In this document: positions 36,596 through 44,390 of the stretch, piece after piece
Layout of the letters: each line of letters begins with the position of its first letter
Numbering within the stretch: position 1 is the first letter of the stretch
Source: an uncultured Prevotellaceae bacterium
GTDB taxonomy: Bacteria > Bacteroidota > Bacteroidia > Bacteroidales > Bacteroidaceae
Length of the DNA stretch: 64,000 bases
Assembly (NCBI GenBank): GCA_900314655.1
Contig: OMWC01000001.1
Location: forward strand, 1 to 64,000
Direction of reading: 5' to 3'
The notes under the pieces: model-generated
Seen by the model: the letters and a program-made list of their open reading frames with translations, nothing else
Told to the model about the DNA's origin: nothing
Databases searched by the model: none
Program-made: the position numbers and the translations under genes

Positions 36596-37408
36596 TTATT
36601 CGTAATCCACAAGCGTGAAGTAAGGATCGCCCTCGGCCTCCTTGGTTACATAGACCGTGACGGGGCGCTTCTTGCCGTCGGGTGAACTGTTCTCGGCCTT
36701 GAAGCAGTACTCCGTGCCGGCTTTCACCTGTCGGCTGCCTACGCTTACGGCCTTGGCGTTTAGCATCTGGTAGCCTTTCACGGCGGTATTAAAGATTTCC
36801 TCGTCGGCTTTCTCCACAGGCTTCTGCTCCGAGAAGTCAGCCTTCACTTCCTTTTCGCCTTCCTTCATGCCCAGGCCGATGAGCATTTCATCTACTACGC
36901 CCGGCAACTTGTCCATCAGCGCGCTACGGATGCCGAAACCTTCAACGATTTGGGCTTCAGGTTGCTGTGCCTTCAAGTCGGCCACACTCTGCTTATAGCC
37001 GCCGCTGCCAAAGGTGCAGAAAGGAACAATAACCTTGCCTTTTAGGTCGGCCTTGCTGAGCCACGACTTTACGGGCAGGGCATACGTGCCGAACCAGATG
37101 GGATAGCCTACGAAGATAGTGTCATAGGCCGAGAGGTCAGCCTCTATGGGCAGCATCTCGGGCAGCACGCTGTCTTTCATCTCCTGCTGACTGCGCTGTA
37201 TAATCTGCTGGAAGTCGGTAGGGTAGGCGTCCTTGGCTTGCAGGGCCACAATGTCGGCTCCAGTTTTCTGTTGGATGCATTCAGCGGCTTTCTGCGTAGT
37301 TGAAGTGATGGAGTAATACACCACCAGCGATTTCTTCACGGGCTTCTCTTTCGATGTGCAGGCGGCGAGCAACAGTCCGGCGAGCACGATGGTCAGGATT
37401 TTCTTCAT
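36596..37408 (-). CDS. Flavodoxin-like lipoprotein
   Basis: This 270-aa protein has a lipoprotein signal (LLLAAC, Cys17) followed by a flavodoxin fold. Residues about 28-45 (SLVVYYSITSTTQKAAE) match the FMN phosphate-binding loop, and 'DTIFVGYPIWFGTYALPV' with 'PFCTFGSGGY' match the isoalloxazine-binding loops of the flavodoxin_4 type. It is presumably an envelope-anchored electron-transfer protein. A C-terminal extension from about residue 195 (ending PYFTLVDYE) is unlike ordinary flavodoxin. It lies between pectin accessory genes without clear functional link. Confidence 0.85.
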   Translation of the reverse strand: MKKILTIVLAGLLLAACTSKEKPVKKSLVVYYSITSTTQKAAECIQQKTGADIVALQAKDAYPTDFQQIIQRSQQEMKDSVLPEMLPIEADLSAYDTIFVGYPIWFGTYALPVKSWLSKADLKGKVIVPFCTFGSGGYKQSVADLKAQQPEAQIVEGFGIRSALMDKLPGVVDEMLIGLGMKEGEKEVKADFSEQKPVEKADEEIFNTAVKGYQMLNAKAVSVGSRQVKAGTEYCFKAENSSPDGKKRPVTVYVTKEAEGDPYFTLVDYE

Positions 37409-37452
37409 TTTCGTAATGATTTAGATTAAATGGTTTGAATATAAAGATGGCG

Positions 37453-37460
37453 CAAAGATA
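37453..37460 (-). promoter_or_regulatory. -7 element TATCTTTG for the flavodoxin gene
   Basis: Consensus TAnnTTTG with a TTTG 18 bp upstream (37482-37479 on the minus strand), slightly closer than usual. Confidence 0.6.
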
Positions 37461-37523
37461 CAAAATATTCCGAACATACAAAACATTCTTTACAAAATCT
37501 GTCTTATCCGTTGGAGCGTTACA

Positions 37524-37556
37524 ATAAAAATCCCCTCCTTTTTAGGGGAGGGGACG
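37524..37556 (-). terminator. Terminator after the OB-fold/chitobiase-domain protein
   Basis: An 8-bp G/C stem (TCCCCTCC / GGAGGGGA) is followed on the minus strand by TTTTTATT. Confidence 0.8.
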
Positions 37557-37580
37557 CAGTAAATCTGGAAAATTCAGGGG

Positions 37581-38846
37581 TTATTTGATATACTTTTTGC
37601 CGTTCTTGATAACGATGCCCTTGAAGCTGTTGTTCACACGCTGACCAGCCAGGTTGAAGGCGGGAGCGTTAGCGTTCTTCTCGGCCTCGATGGCGTTGAC
37701 GCTGGCGGTCTGGCCATTGACACTGATCAGATAGCAGTTTTTCAGTTCGGGAGTCACGGTTTCGTTCTTTACATACTTCTGGAGATTACCTGTCAGAACC
37801 ACCTCATCGCCTTCTTTCAGGATAGGAGCGGCAACGTCTTCCTCTGTGAAGTTCTTGTTCTCGAAACTCTTGGCACGGAATACGGTCAGAGTAGTAGATC
37901 CGCCCTTGGAGTCAGCGATGTCGAAGTTGCAGTTGCCATAGAGCGAGTTGTCCGCTTTGCGCTGGAAATCGGGTGTGCCGACGATGAAGCCCTTAACGGT
38001 ATATTCTTCGCTTGTGGTCTTTCCGTCTTCCAATGCGTTTATAATCTCAAGTGCCTGGGCTACGGTTACTTCGGCTGCAGGTTCTGACTTTTTGAATGTG
38101 CTTGAAACAACCATGCTCCAATGGTCCTCACCGTCGGTTGCAATGGCTGATACTTTTGTTGTTTCGGTCAATGTCAGCGTCACGCTATTTTTTCCGCTCT
38201 GTGATGTGGCATCGGGTGTTGAACCGTCCGTAGTGTAATAAATAGTGTAGCCTTCAGCGCTGATTGTTACTTCAGTTGATTCATCAAAGGGAGATGTTCC
38301 TTTGATTGTTGGAGGAGCTACGCTAATGGTACCACCACCGGAACCCTTCTTATAGATCATAATCTTTTTAATCTGGGTGTTGTGATTGCTTGTCACCTGA
38401 ATCGTATATACATTACCAGCTTTCTGGTAGGCTTCGGCAATGCTATAGGCCTGAGTTACACCTTTCATGCCAGTAGTTTCTTCACTAACGGCAGTCTCTC
38501 CGACAAACACGTTCTGCTTTACGGCAGTAGAAGCACCACCTGTACCTGTGACTTCAATCTTTTCCACATCAAAATCGAAAGCAGGCAAGGTGAGTTTGGC
38601 ACCTTGTTTACCCATAAAGAGATATAAGTCTTTGTTGTGCCAATAGTAGCCGTTTCCTTCACTACCTTCCAGCGTAATGGTATAGGTGCCATTACTGTAG
38701 TCTTTTTTGTCAACAGTCTTGTTGGTTGAACCCTCTGGAAGTCCCCATTCGTTGGATTCAAAATCGAGAGTAACCTCTTGCGCAGAGATACTGCCACATA
38801 TCATGGCAAGAGCACAGATTAATGAATAGCGTAAAAATTTGTTCAT
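37581..38846 (-). CDS. Exported multidomain protein with chitobiase-like and OB-like domains and C-terminal tag
   Basis: This 421-aa protein has a signal peptide (MICGSISAQ), an N-terminal beta-sandwich (about 25-170), a chitobiase/hexosaminidase-C-terminal-like module ('EGYTIYYTTDGSTPDATS', about 185-250), and an OB-fold-like region (about 265-390, 'YTVKGFIVGTPDFQRK ... EGDEVVLTGNLQKY') seen in many Bacteroidetes exported proteins. It ends with the FNLAGQ...KGIVIKNGKK tag. No catalytic domain is visible; probably an adhesion or accessory factor. It has its own -7 box at 38891-38898. Confidence 0.75.
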   Translation of the reverse strand: MNKFLRYSLICALAMICGSISAQEVTLDFESNEWGLPEGSTNKTVDKKDYSNGTYTITLEGSEGNGYYWHNKDLYLFMGKQGAKLTLPAFDFDVEKIEVTGTGGASTAVKQNVFVGETAVSEETTGMKGVTQAYSIAEAYQKAGNVYTIQVTSNHNTQIKKIMIYKKGSGGGTISVAPPTIKGTSPFDESTEVTISAEGYTIYYTTDGSTPDATSQSGKNSVTLTLTETTKVSAIATDGEDHWSMVVSSTFKKSEPAAEVTVAQALEIINALEDGKTTSEEYTVKGFIVGTPDFQRKADNSLYGNCNFDIADSKGGSTTLTVFRAKSFENKNFTEEDVAAPILKEGDEVVLTGNLQKYVKNETVTPELKNCYLISVNGQTASVNAIEAEKNANAPAFNLAGQRVNNSFKGIVIKNGKKYIK

Positions 38847-38890
38847 AATTCTTTTGTTTTAAGTTATACTTTATGTTTTTAATCTTGTTG

Positions 38891-38898
38891 CAAAGATA
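38891..38898 (-). promoter_or_regulatory. -7 element TATCTTTG
   Basis: Consensus TAnnTTTG 45 bp before the tagged multidomain gene, with a weak ATTG 20 bp upstream. Confidence 0.55.
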
Positions 38899-38993
38899 TA
38901 CATTTTATTTGAACCGTGCAATTTATCGGGGAATATTTTTGCGGAAAGTTTTGTTGGAAAGGACGGTAGCATTCACGAGAAAGTTTTTCCTGT

Positions 38994-39081
38994 TTTTGCT
39001 ATCACTGCTATCACTGGATTTCGTAATGTGTTGAACACGTGTGGGTTACATCGAATTGTTTAGTGATAGCAGTGATAGCAA
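38994..39081. repeat. Locus B left boundary: inverted iteron arms
   Basis: The arm TTGCTATCACTGCTATCACT (38996-39015) is repeated as an exact reverse complement at 39062-39081 around 46 bp that include GTGTTGAACAC. Each arm holds two GCTATCACT iterons. The forward arm recurs in the same orientation at the other end of the cassette. Confidence 0.88.
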
Positions 39082-39095
39082 AGCGGGGATCCTAC

Positions 39096-39127
39096 GTCAA
39101 AAAGCGCACTTAAAAGCGCTTTTTGAC
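39096..39127 (-). terminator. Terminator overlapping the end of the VapE-type gene
   Basis: A 12-bp perfect stem (GTCAAAAAGCGC / GCGCTTTTTGAC). One arm is the gene's final V-K-K-R codons; the stop codon lies in the loop. Confidence 0.7.
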
Positions 39128-40933
39128 GAGATATTCCGTGCCGTTGGTGCCTGTACGGCGCTGCCTGATGCCTTCCAGATTGGAGAGGAATCGGCCGAAC
39201 TGCGAGGTGTTTGTCACGTTGATGGCGCGACCGGCCTTCGTCTTGAGCAGACTGAGAATAGTGCTGGCCTTCATGTATTCTCCGTCCTGTTCGTTTGCGG
39301 GCAGTTCGAAGTATTCCATGAAGTATTCCTCGGTGGAGGAATGCCATTCGAACAGGCGGTTGTTGTCCATGATGAGGCGCGTCTGCTCCTGGTCGAACCA
39401 GTAAGGCTCGTGGTTTTCGAGGGCCACCTGTGCCTGTGCATAGAGTTGCTCATAGTTGGGAGGAGTGCTCACGTCGATTGGGCCTGTCAGTTCCACACCG
39501 ATGAAACGACGGCTGCCGGTGGGATCGGTGAGCACGTCCGACATGTTTGCCGTGGCAATGAAGGATGCCAGCCGTGGGAAGTCCTCAACATGGCGCCCGT
39601 AGGGGCGCTTGATTTTCACGGAAGCCAGTTGGATGATGTTCTTCAGGAAACCTTCCTGCACCTTGCGCGGAATGGCATTGAACTCGTCGAGGTTGATGAG
39701 CAGGAACTGGCTTATCTGCTGGAGCACCTGGCGTTTCTCCGAGAGGTCTATGTTTTCGTTGAAGCCCCATTGCAGTTCGCGGGGCAGGAGGGAGCGGCAG
39801 AAGGTGCTCTTGTTGTAGCCTTGCCGGGAGATGAGCAGCGGCGCTACGGAGTTGCCGTAGCGGCGGTTGATGCCGCGCCATTGGGCCACCATGCCGAGGA
39901 ACCATGTGTAGAACCAGTCTTCCCAGTGGGGGTTGCTGGTAGGCACGGTGCGCGCCAAGGCGCGGATATGGTCGCGTCCGTCCCATTTGGTATGTACCTG
40001 CCAGAGGTATTCGTCGATGGGGTCGTAGCGCTTGATGTGGTTGGACCACACGTAGCGGCGCACGTCGTTCTCGGTTACCTTGATGCCTTCGGTGCGGGCG
40101 TCGTAGGCGAAGGTGCAGATGGCGCTGGGGTCTGCGGGCTGGAAGTCGAAGCGGTTGTGAGGGCGGTATTCGGTGTATCCCATCACGGTGTTGTAGCGGA
40201 ACTCGTAGCGGCTGAGCAGATGGTGTTCCATCTTTTTTGTCACGGTTGCCACCTCTTCGTCGGGTTTGAAGTCTTCGTGGGCACCGGTGTCGTCTGCCGA
40301 CGTAGTATCGGCGGTTTCCTCTGAGATGCGTAGGTTGCTGTCGATGATAAAAGGCGTGGCCTTGGCATTGTAGCAGGGCTCGGGATCCAAGGTCAGGCAG
40401 AATTGGTTGCGCAATGTTGCCTCCTGCATGACGAGTGTCTGCGAGAGCAGGGCGTTATATACGGGAAAGACCAAGGCGTAGGACCGGCTGTAGAACTTGG
40501 CGGCTTCGTCTTCGGTCTGTGGCAACAGGCCTTTGTCGTTGGCCGTGCGCACCATGATTTTCACGCTCCGCCCGCTGGCTCCGGTGACGGCGGCGATGGT
40601 GGAGGGCAGGGCCATGGCCTTGGTCTTGATGCGCTTCACCTCGTTGGCGGAGGCCAGTTGGCGTGTCGTGAAGAGCAGGATGCCGTTGAATGTGCTCATA
40701 CGGAGGTTGCCATTGGCATCGCGCTCCATCTCCATTGCCGGACAGATGTGCGGCAGTTCATGTTTGACCGGACTGCTCTCGTTGATGAATCGGCAGATGC
40801 GGATGCGCTGGCGCAGGTCTTCCACGCTGCTCGATTTCTTGTCTTGCTTCATGCGTTCCAGCATCTTCTCCAGATCCTTGTGGGAGAGATGCAGTTGGTT
40901 CTTCTTGTCGATACGTATAATACTTACTTTCAT
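39110..40933 (-). CDS. VapE/VirE-type primase-helicase protein
   Basis: This 607-aa protein combines a BT4734-like (VirE_N) domain (residues about 60-200, 'FNGILLFTTRQLAS', 'VTGASGRSVKIMVR') with a VirE/VapE ATPase domain (about 290-500). Walker A is 'SRQGYNKST' (Lys375), Walker B 'FLLINLDEFN' (Asp416-Glu417), and 'FIATANMSDVLTDPTGSRRF' is a sensor/arginine block. Such proteins are linked to replication of phages, satellites and genomic islands. It has no signal peptide and no pectin-related role. A 171-bp gap holding a 22-bp array separates it from the upstream DUF6078 gene; no separate promoter is visible. Confidence 0.9.
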   Translation of the reverse strand: MKVSIIRIDKKNQLHLSHKDLEKMLERMKQDKKSSSVEDLRQRIRICRFINESSPVKHELPHICPAMEMERDANGNLRMSTFNGILLFTTRQLASANEVKRIKTKAMALPSTIAAVTGASGRSVKIMVRTANDKGLLPQTEDEAAKFYSRSYALVFPVYNALLSQTLVMQEATLRNQFCLTLDPEPCYNAKATPFIIDSNLRISEETADTTSADDTGAHEDFKPDEEVATVTKKMEHHLLSRYEFRYNTVMGYTEYRPHNRFDFQPADPSAICTFAYDARTEGIKVTENDVRRYVWSNHIKRYDPIDEYLWQVHTKWDGRDHIRALARTVPTSNPHWEDWFYTWFLGMVAQWRGINRRYGNSVAPLLISRQGYNKSTFCRSLLPRELQWGFNENIDLSEKRQVLQQISQFLLINLDEFNAIPRKVQEGFLKNIIQLASVKIKRPYGRHVEDFPRLASFIATANMSDVLTDPTGSRRFIGVELTGPIDVSTPPNYEQLYAQAQVALENHEPYWFDQEQTRLIMDNNRLFEWHSSTEEYFMEYFELPANEQDGEYMKASTILSLLKTKAGRAINVTNTSQFGRFLSNLEGIRQRRTGTNGTEYLVKKRF

Positions 40934-41017
40934 TTCTTTTTGTTTGAGGTTTGATGAATGGGTGCTTGCGTTTCTTGAGATGATGAAACGGGCAATGGTT
41001 GATAGCTTGCTGAATTG

Positions 41018-41100
41018 CTGCGTATGGCTTGCAGCAGTACTGCGAAGGCCTCGCAGTACTACTGCGGATGAGCCGCAGTAATGCTGCGAATGGTCCGCAG
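41018..41100. repeat. Locus B: 22-bp alternating array CTGCG-N7-CGCAG-N5, four units
   Basis: CTGCG starts at 41018, 41040, 41062 and 41084, exactly 22 bp apart. Each is followed by N7 and an inverted half-site (TGCAG in unit 1, CGCAG in the rest). The N7 sequences differ from unit to unit. The geometry equals the TTCC/GGAA arrays, but the half-site sequence is different. Confidence 0.9.
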
Positions 41101-41104
41101 TGGT

Positions 41105-41563
41105 CTAAGCGTTGGTGTAAGGGAATACAAGGCGGCTTTCGTAGTGGTCGAACTTCACATCAGCCGTGTAGCCATACCTGCTGAAAAGTTGCTGAATCCA
41201 TTGCTGGTCGTCAGGCGAGAGTAGTTTCTCGCCACGGTTGTAGCGGTAGTAGTTGCCGGCACGCCCGAAGTGGTCCTCCATCCGCGGACGGATTTCCTTG
41301 TAGTCCTCATGGCGCAAATCCTTGTAGAGTTGGCTGAAGCCCCAGGCCATGGTGACGGTCTTTATCTCGGCAAACATGCGGCACTGGCCGTCTTTGTAGG
41401 CCTGTGGCCAGACGCTCATGCCTTGGCAGACTCCGGCGGGGACGGTCATTGCTGCCTGATACCGCAGGCACTGTTCCTTCAGGGGGCAGTCGTTGTTGAA
41501 ACACACGGCCCAGTTACTGGGCACATTCTCGAATTTTAAGTCAATTTTCTCCATAATATTCAT
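41105..41563 (-). CDS. DUF6078-family protein
   Basis: This 152-aa cytoplasmic protein carries a conserved Cys-rich N-terminal part (CFNNDCPLKEQCLRYQ, then CQGMSVWPQAYKDGQCRMF), possibly a zinc site, and a C-terminal 'NYYRYNRGEKLLSPDDQQWI...FSRYGYTADVKFDHYE'. The family has no known function. The start MNIMEKIDLKFE is favoured by the -7 box at 41591-41598, which gives a leader of about 22 nt; MEKIDLK three codons later is an alternative. It is the first gene of the two-gene VapE cassette. Confidence 0.82.
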   Translation of the reverse strand: MNIMEKIDLKFENVPSNWAVCFNNDCPLKEQCLRYQAAMTVPAGVCQGMSVWPQAYKDGQCRMFAEIKTVTMAWGFSQLYKDLRHEDYKEIRPRMEDHFGRAGNYYRYNRGEKLLSPDDQQWIQQLFSRYGYTADVKFDHYESRLVFPYTNA

Positions 41564-41590
41564 GCGTTTTTTAATTCGTTGATTATACTG

Positions 41591-41598
41591 CAAAGATA
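41591..41598 (-). promoter_or_regulatory. -7 element TATCTTTG for the VapE cassette
   Basis: Consensus TAnnTTTG with a CTTG 20 bp upstream. It is the only promoter box seen for the two cassette genes. Confidence 0.6.
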
Positions 41599-41675
41599 CA
41601 AAATTTTTGGCTGAAATGCAAGCGTTTTTTGAAATTTTTAGCCTGTTTTCATGTACTTTTTTCAGCATTTTGCGA

Positions 41676-41788
41676 TTTTGCTATCACTGCTATCACTTAT
41701 CTATCACTTGCCAAAGAATGTTGTTTCATGCTGATTCTTAATTATTTACAATAATTGTCTCTTTGCTAAGTGATAGGTGATAGCAAAA
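41676..41788. repeat. Locus B right boundary: iteron arms around an AT-rich spacer
   Basis: A 22-bp block at 41676-41697 is identical to the left-boundary arm and its flank (38994-39015). A third CTATCACT follows at 41701-41708. An inverted arm with two GTGATAG iterons lies at 41769-41788, two bp shorter than a perfect copy. The spacer is AT-rich. The remaining sequence to 42039 holds an alternating-CG stretch (ACGCGCGCGT, 41801-41810) and the lyase terminator. Confidence 0.85.
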
Positions 41789-41896
41789 AATATTTTTCTC
41801 ACGCGCGCGTATAAGATAGGCAAACGATGAAGAATCTATTATATTTTGCGAGCAATCGATGATGTTTTGCCCCCTTTGGATGATACTTTTTATTGC

Positions 41897-41958
41897 AAAA
41901 AAAGCCCTTCACCGTGATGCATTGGAAAATAGGTTTTACATTCAGCGGTGAAAGGCTT
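41897..41958 (-). terminator. Terminator after the second pectate lyase
   Basis: A 13-bp stem (AAGCCCTTCACCG / CGGTGAAAGGCTT, one mismatch) with a 31-nt loop is followed by seven T residues on the minus strand. Confidence 0.75.
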
Positions 41959-42039
41959 TCTATAAGTCTTCAAAGAAAAATTATCCTACATGGAAACTCT
42001 GTTTCGATAGTGGATGTGGCATAGTCGTGAATGACCGTT

Positions 42040-44385
42040 TTATTTCAAAATCACTTTGCGACTTTGAGTTGTACCGTTACTCATCCTTTTCAGTACAATG
42101 TTCACACCCTTGACAGGCGCGGCAATTTTCTGCCCCTTTAGATTATATAATGTACGCGATACCTCAGTCTCACTATAGGATTGGTTAATTCCTAATGCGG
42201 AATCAGTAAGTTTTCCGGAGACTTTGATGTTGCAGAGGCCGTAATCTTTCAGGTTGTTGGTGCCATCATCCTTTACTTGTCCAAGTGCATAGATGTTGAT
42301 AATGAGCGAACATTCTCCTTCGGTGGGAGTTCCATTGACATTTGTGAACGAGTATTCTGTGAATGCGGGGTCACCATTGTTGCGGTTAGGAGTCTGCCCT
42401 GTGGTGAGAACAGTTGTTCCTCCGGCATCTTTCCATGATGCATCGAGTTTTCCGCCATCAGTACCAAGTCTGGTGGCATAGAAGGAAATGTCTGTTGCCT
42501 GGAACGTATATCCGCTCTTTGTGGCGAAAGTGAATGTCACGGCATTGTCGTCGTTGGCACTCTCCTCATTGGGTACTAGGGCTCTGATCTTGGTTTCCTT
42601 GAGCGAACCAATGGTCTGTGTGCCATTATATGAGAGATTCTTGCCAAGAACTACACTGTTCGACTCCAGCGATTCCAATACGCCGGCAGAGTATTGAGCT
42701 GTTTGACCATCCTGTCCGTTGTCGAATACCCATGTCACGGTGGCATCTTTGCCATCTATCGTAGGATTAGTCTGGCCTCCTTCGGAAGGTATTTCCACTT
42801 TTGTGCAAGCTGGATAGTATTCGTCCACACTTTCCGCGGCATCGGCGTTGCCTGCCTTCATGATGTCCTCCACAAGTGAGTTTGCATAAACTTCAAGGTT
42901 CGTGTACCATCCTTTTGAGTCAAGGGTGTAGGTTAAGGCATCGCTGGCATTGTTAGGATTCAGTCCGTTGGCGGTCTCCCAAACGTCGGGCATACCATCG
43001 TTGTCGGTGTCGAAGCCTTCGGGACGGCTGCCTGTACCAAAGTTAGCCTCGGTGTAGCCGTTCACGTCGCTGACGAGGTCGATACGGCCTTTCTTGCCTG
43101 TTACTGATCCCGAGTAAGTGGCTGTTCCGTTTAGGGCTTCTTCGAAATAGCGCAGGTCAACATCGTCGGGATAAAGTGAAGCACCTGAATATTGCAGAAC
43201 CTTGGCATAGGCTTTGGCGGCGCTGTGGGTGGTTACTTCTCCGGTGGGGGCTGGCTGGTCGAGCTGCATGCAGACATAGTCCTTGCCGTTCACGGTTAGA
43301 TAGTTTTCGCTGCTGCCGTTATAGTGGTTGGGGTCGAGCGAGTAGCGCTTGCCGTCACGCTCTATGGTGCCATTGTCGTATTTGAATTTGTTCCATCCTG
43401 CTTCTTGGCCATCAATTATATTGCCTTCCACATAGTAGCGGCTGGTCATATCCCAGTAGATGGGGTAGCCCTCGGCATTGCCCGATGCACCCACGGTCAC
43501 TTGTGTCAACTTGGTGATGGTGGCAGCTGGGCCGCTCTTCAAATAGTTGCCCACCATGTTGATTTTACCGCCTCCAGGACCACCGTAGCAGCCGTCGGCA
43601 TTGTAAACCACACAGTTGCGGTAATCCACATTCTCGGCCTGAACGGCGTTTTCCCACTTGTATTCACTATAGTACTTATTGCCGGTGTAGCCAGTCCAGT
43701 TGTAGCGCGCACCGTTAAATCGAGGTGAGCGGTTGTTCACGTGGCAAATCAAGTTGTGATGCAGCGAGGCAAGCTTTCCGCCCCAAATTCCGCCGTAGCC
43801 GTGAGCACCCTTGCCGTGTCCTGCGTTATTAAGGCTTTCACCGATGGTACACCATTGCATGGTGAAGTTGTTGTTGTCGTAGAACGATGCCACTTCATCG
43901 ATGCTCCATGAGAAAGAGCAATGGTCGAAGATAATACCGGTAGAGTGACGACCTGTGGCCGCGTCAGCTCCATCGTTAACGTCTTTCTCCTGTCCGCGAC
44001 GGAATCGCATGAAGCGCACAATAATGTTGTTGCTTTTCTCTGTTGATAATGTATAATAGCGTAGGGTAATGCCTGGCGCAGGGGCTGTTTGACCGAGAAT
44101 CGTGGTGTTGGAGCCAATATTCAGGTTTTTCTTCAGGGCGATGACACCGCCCACATCGAATATTACGGTTTTCTTGGTAGATCCATTGACGGCCCAGCGC
44201 AGGGTTCCTTTGGTGGTGGTCTTACCATCGTCTTCGAGAGTTGTCACATGTCTCACTTCGCCGCCGCGTCCACCCGTCACATAGCGTCCGTGACCTTCGG
44301 CTCCGGGGAATGCCGGCGCGTCATCGGCAAAAGCCGTCGTGCATGAACATACGGCTGCAAATAGCATTAAAACAATCTTTTTCAT
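42040..44385 (-). CDS. Exported pectate lyase (PL1) with C-terminal beta module and tag
   Basis: This 781-aa lyase has a signal peptide, a PL1-type beta-helix (about 23-500) with 'FPGAEGHGRYVTGGRGG', 'IIVRFMRFRRGQ', 'IIFDHCSFSWSIDE', 'ESLNNAGHGKGAHGYGG' and 'HHNLICHVNNRSPRF'. A DTDNDGMPDVWE Ca-binding-like segment follows, then a module (about 550-728) that closely matches residues 172-342 of the CE8 methylesterase. The end (YNLKGQKIAAPVKG...KVILK) is a divergent form of the sorting-type tag. It resembles the other PL1 lyase over the helix. Last gene of the GH28-GH105/PL1/PL1 operon. Confidence 0.92.
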   Translation of the reverse strand: MKKIVLMLFAAVCSCTTAFADDAPAFPGAEGHGRYVTGGRGGEVRHVTTLEDDGKTTTKGTLRWAVNGSTKKTVIFDVGGVIALKKNLNIGSNTTILGQTAPAPGITLRYYTLSTEKSNNIIVRFMRFRRGQEKDVNDGADAATGRHSTGIIFDHCSFSWSIDEVASFYDNNNFTMQWCTIGESLNNAGHGKGAHGYGGIWGGKLASLHHNLICHVNNRSPRFNGARYNWTGYTGNKYYSEYKWENAVQAENVDYRNCVVYNADGCYGGPGGGKINMVGNYLKSGPAATITKLTQVTVGASGNAEGYPIYWDMTSRYYVEGNIIDGQEAGWNKFKYDNGTIERDGKRYSLDPNHYNGSSENYLTVNGKDYVCMQLDQPAPTGEVTTHSAAKAYAKVLQYSGASLYPDDVDLRYFEEALNGTATYSGSVTGKKGRIDLVSDVNGYTEANFGTGSRPEGFDTDNDGMPDVWETANGLNPNNASDALTYTLDSKGWYTNLEVYANSLVEDIMKAGNADAAESVDEYYPACTKVEIPSEGGQTNPTIDGKDATVTWVFDNGQDGQTAQYSAGVLESLESNSVVLGKNLSYNGTQTIGSLKETKIRALVPNEESANDDNAVTFTFATKSGYTFQATDISFYATRLGTDGGKLDASWKDAGGTTVLTTGQTPNRNNGDPAFTEYSFTNVNGTPTEGECSLIINIYALGQVKDDGTNNLKDYGLCNIKVSGKLTDSALGINQSYSETEVSRTLYNLKGQKIAAPVKGVNIVLKRMSNGTTQSRKVILK

Positions 44386-44390
44386 AATTC

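Noticed and set aside
39041..40324. 427-aa open frame on the + strand
   Set aside because: It is antisense to the VapE-type gene, whose motifs are clear; the frame reflects codon bias on the other strand.
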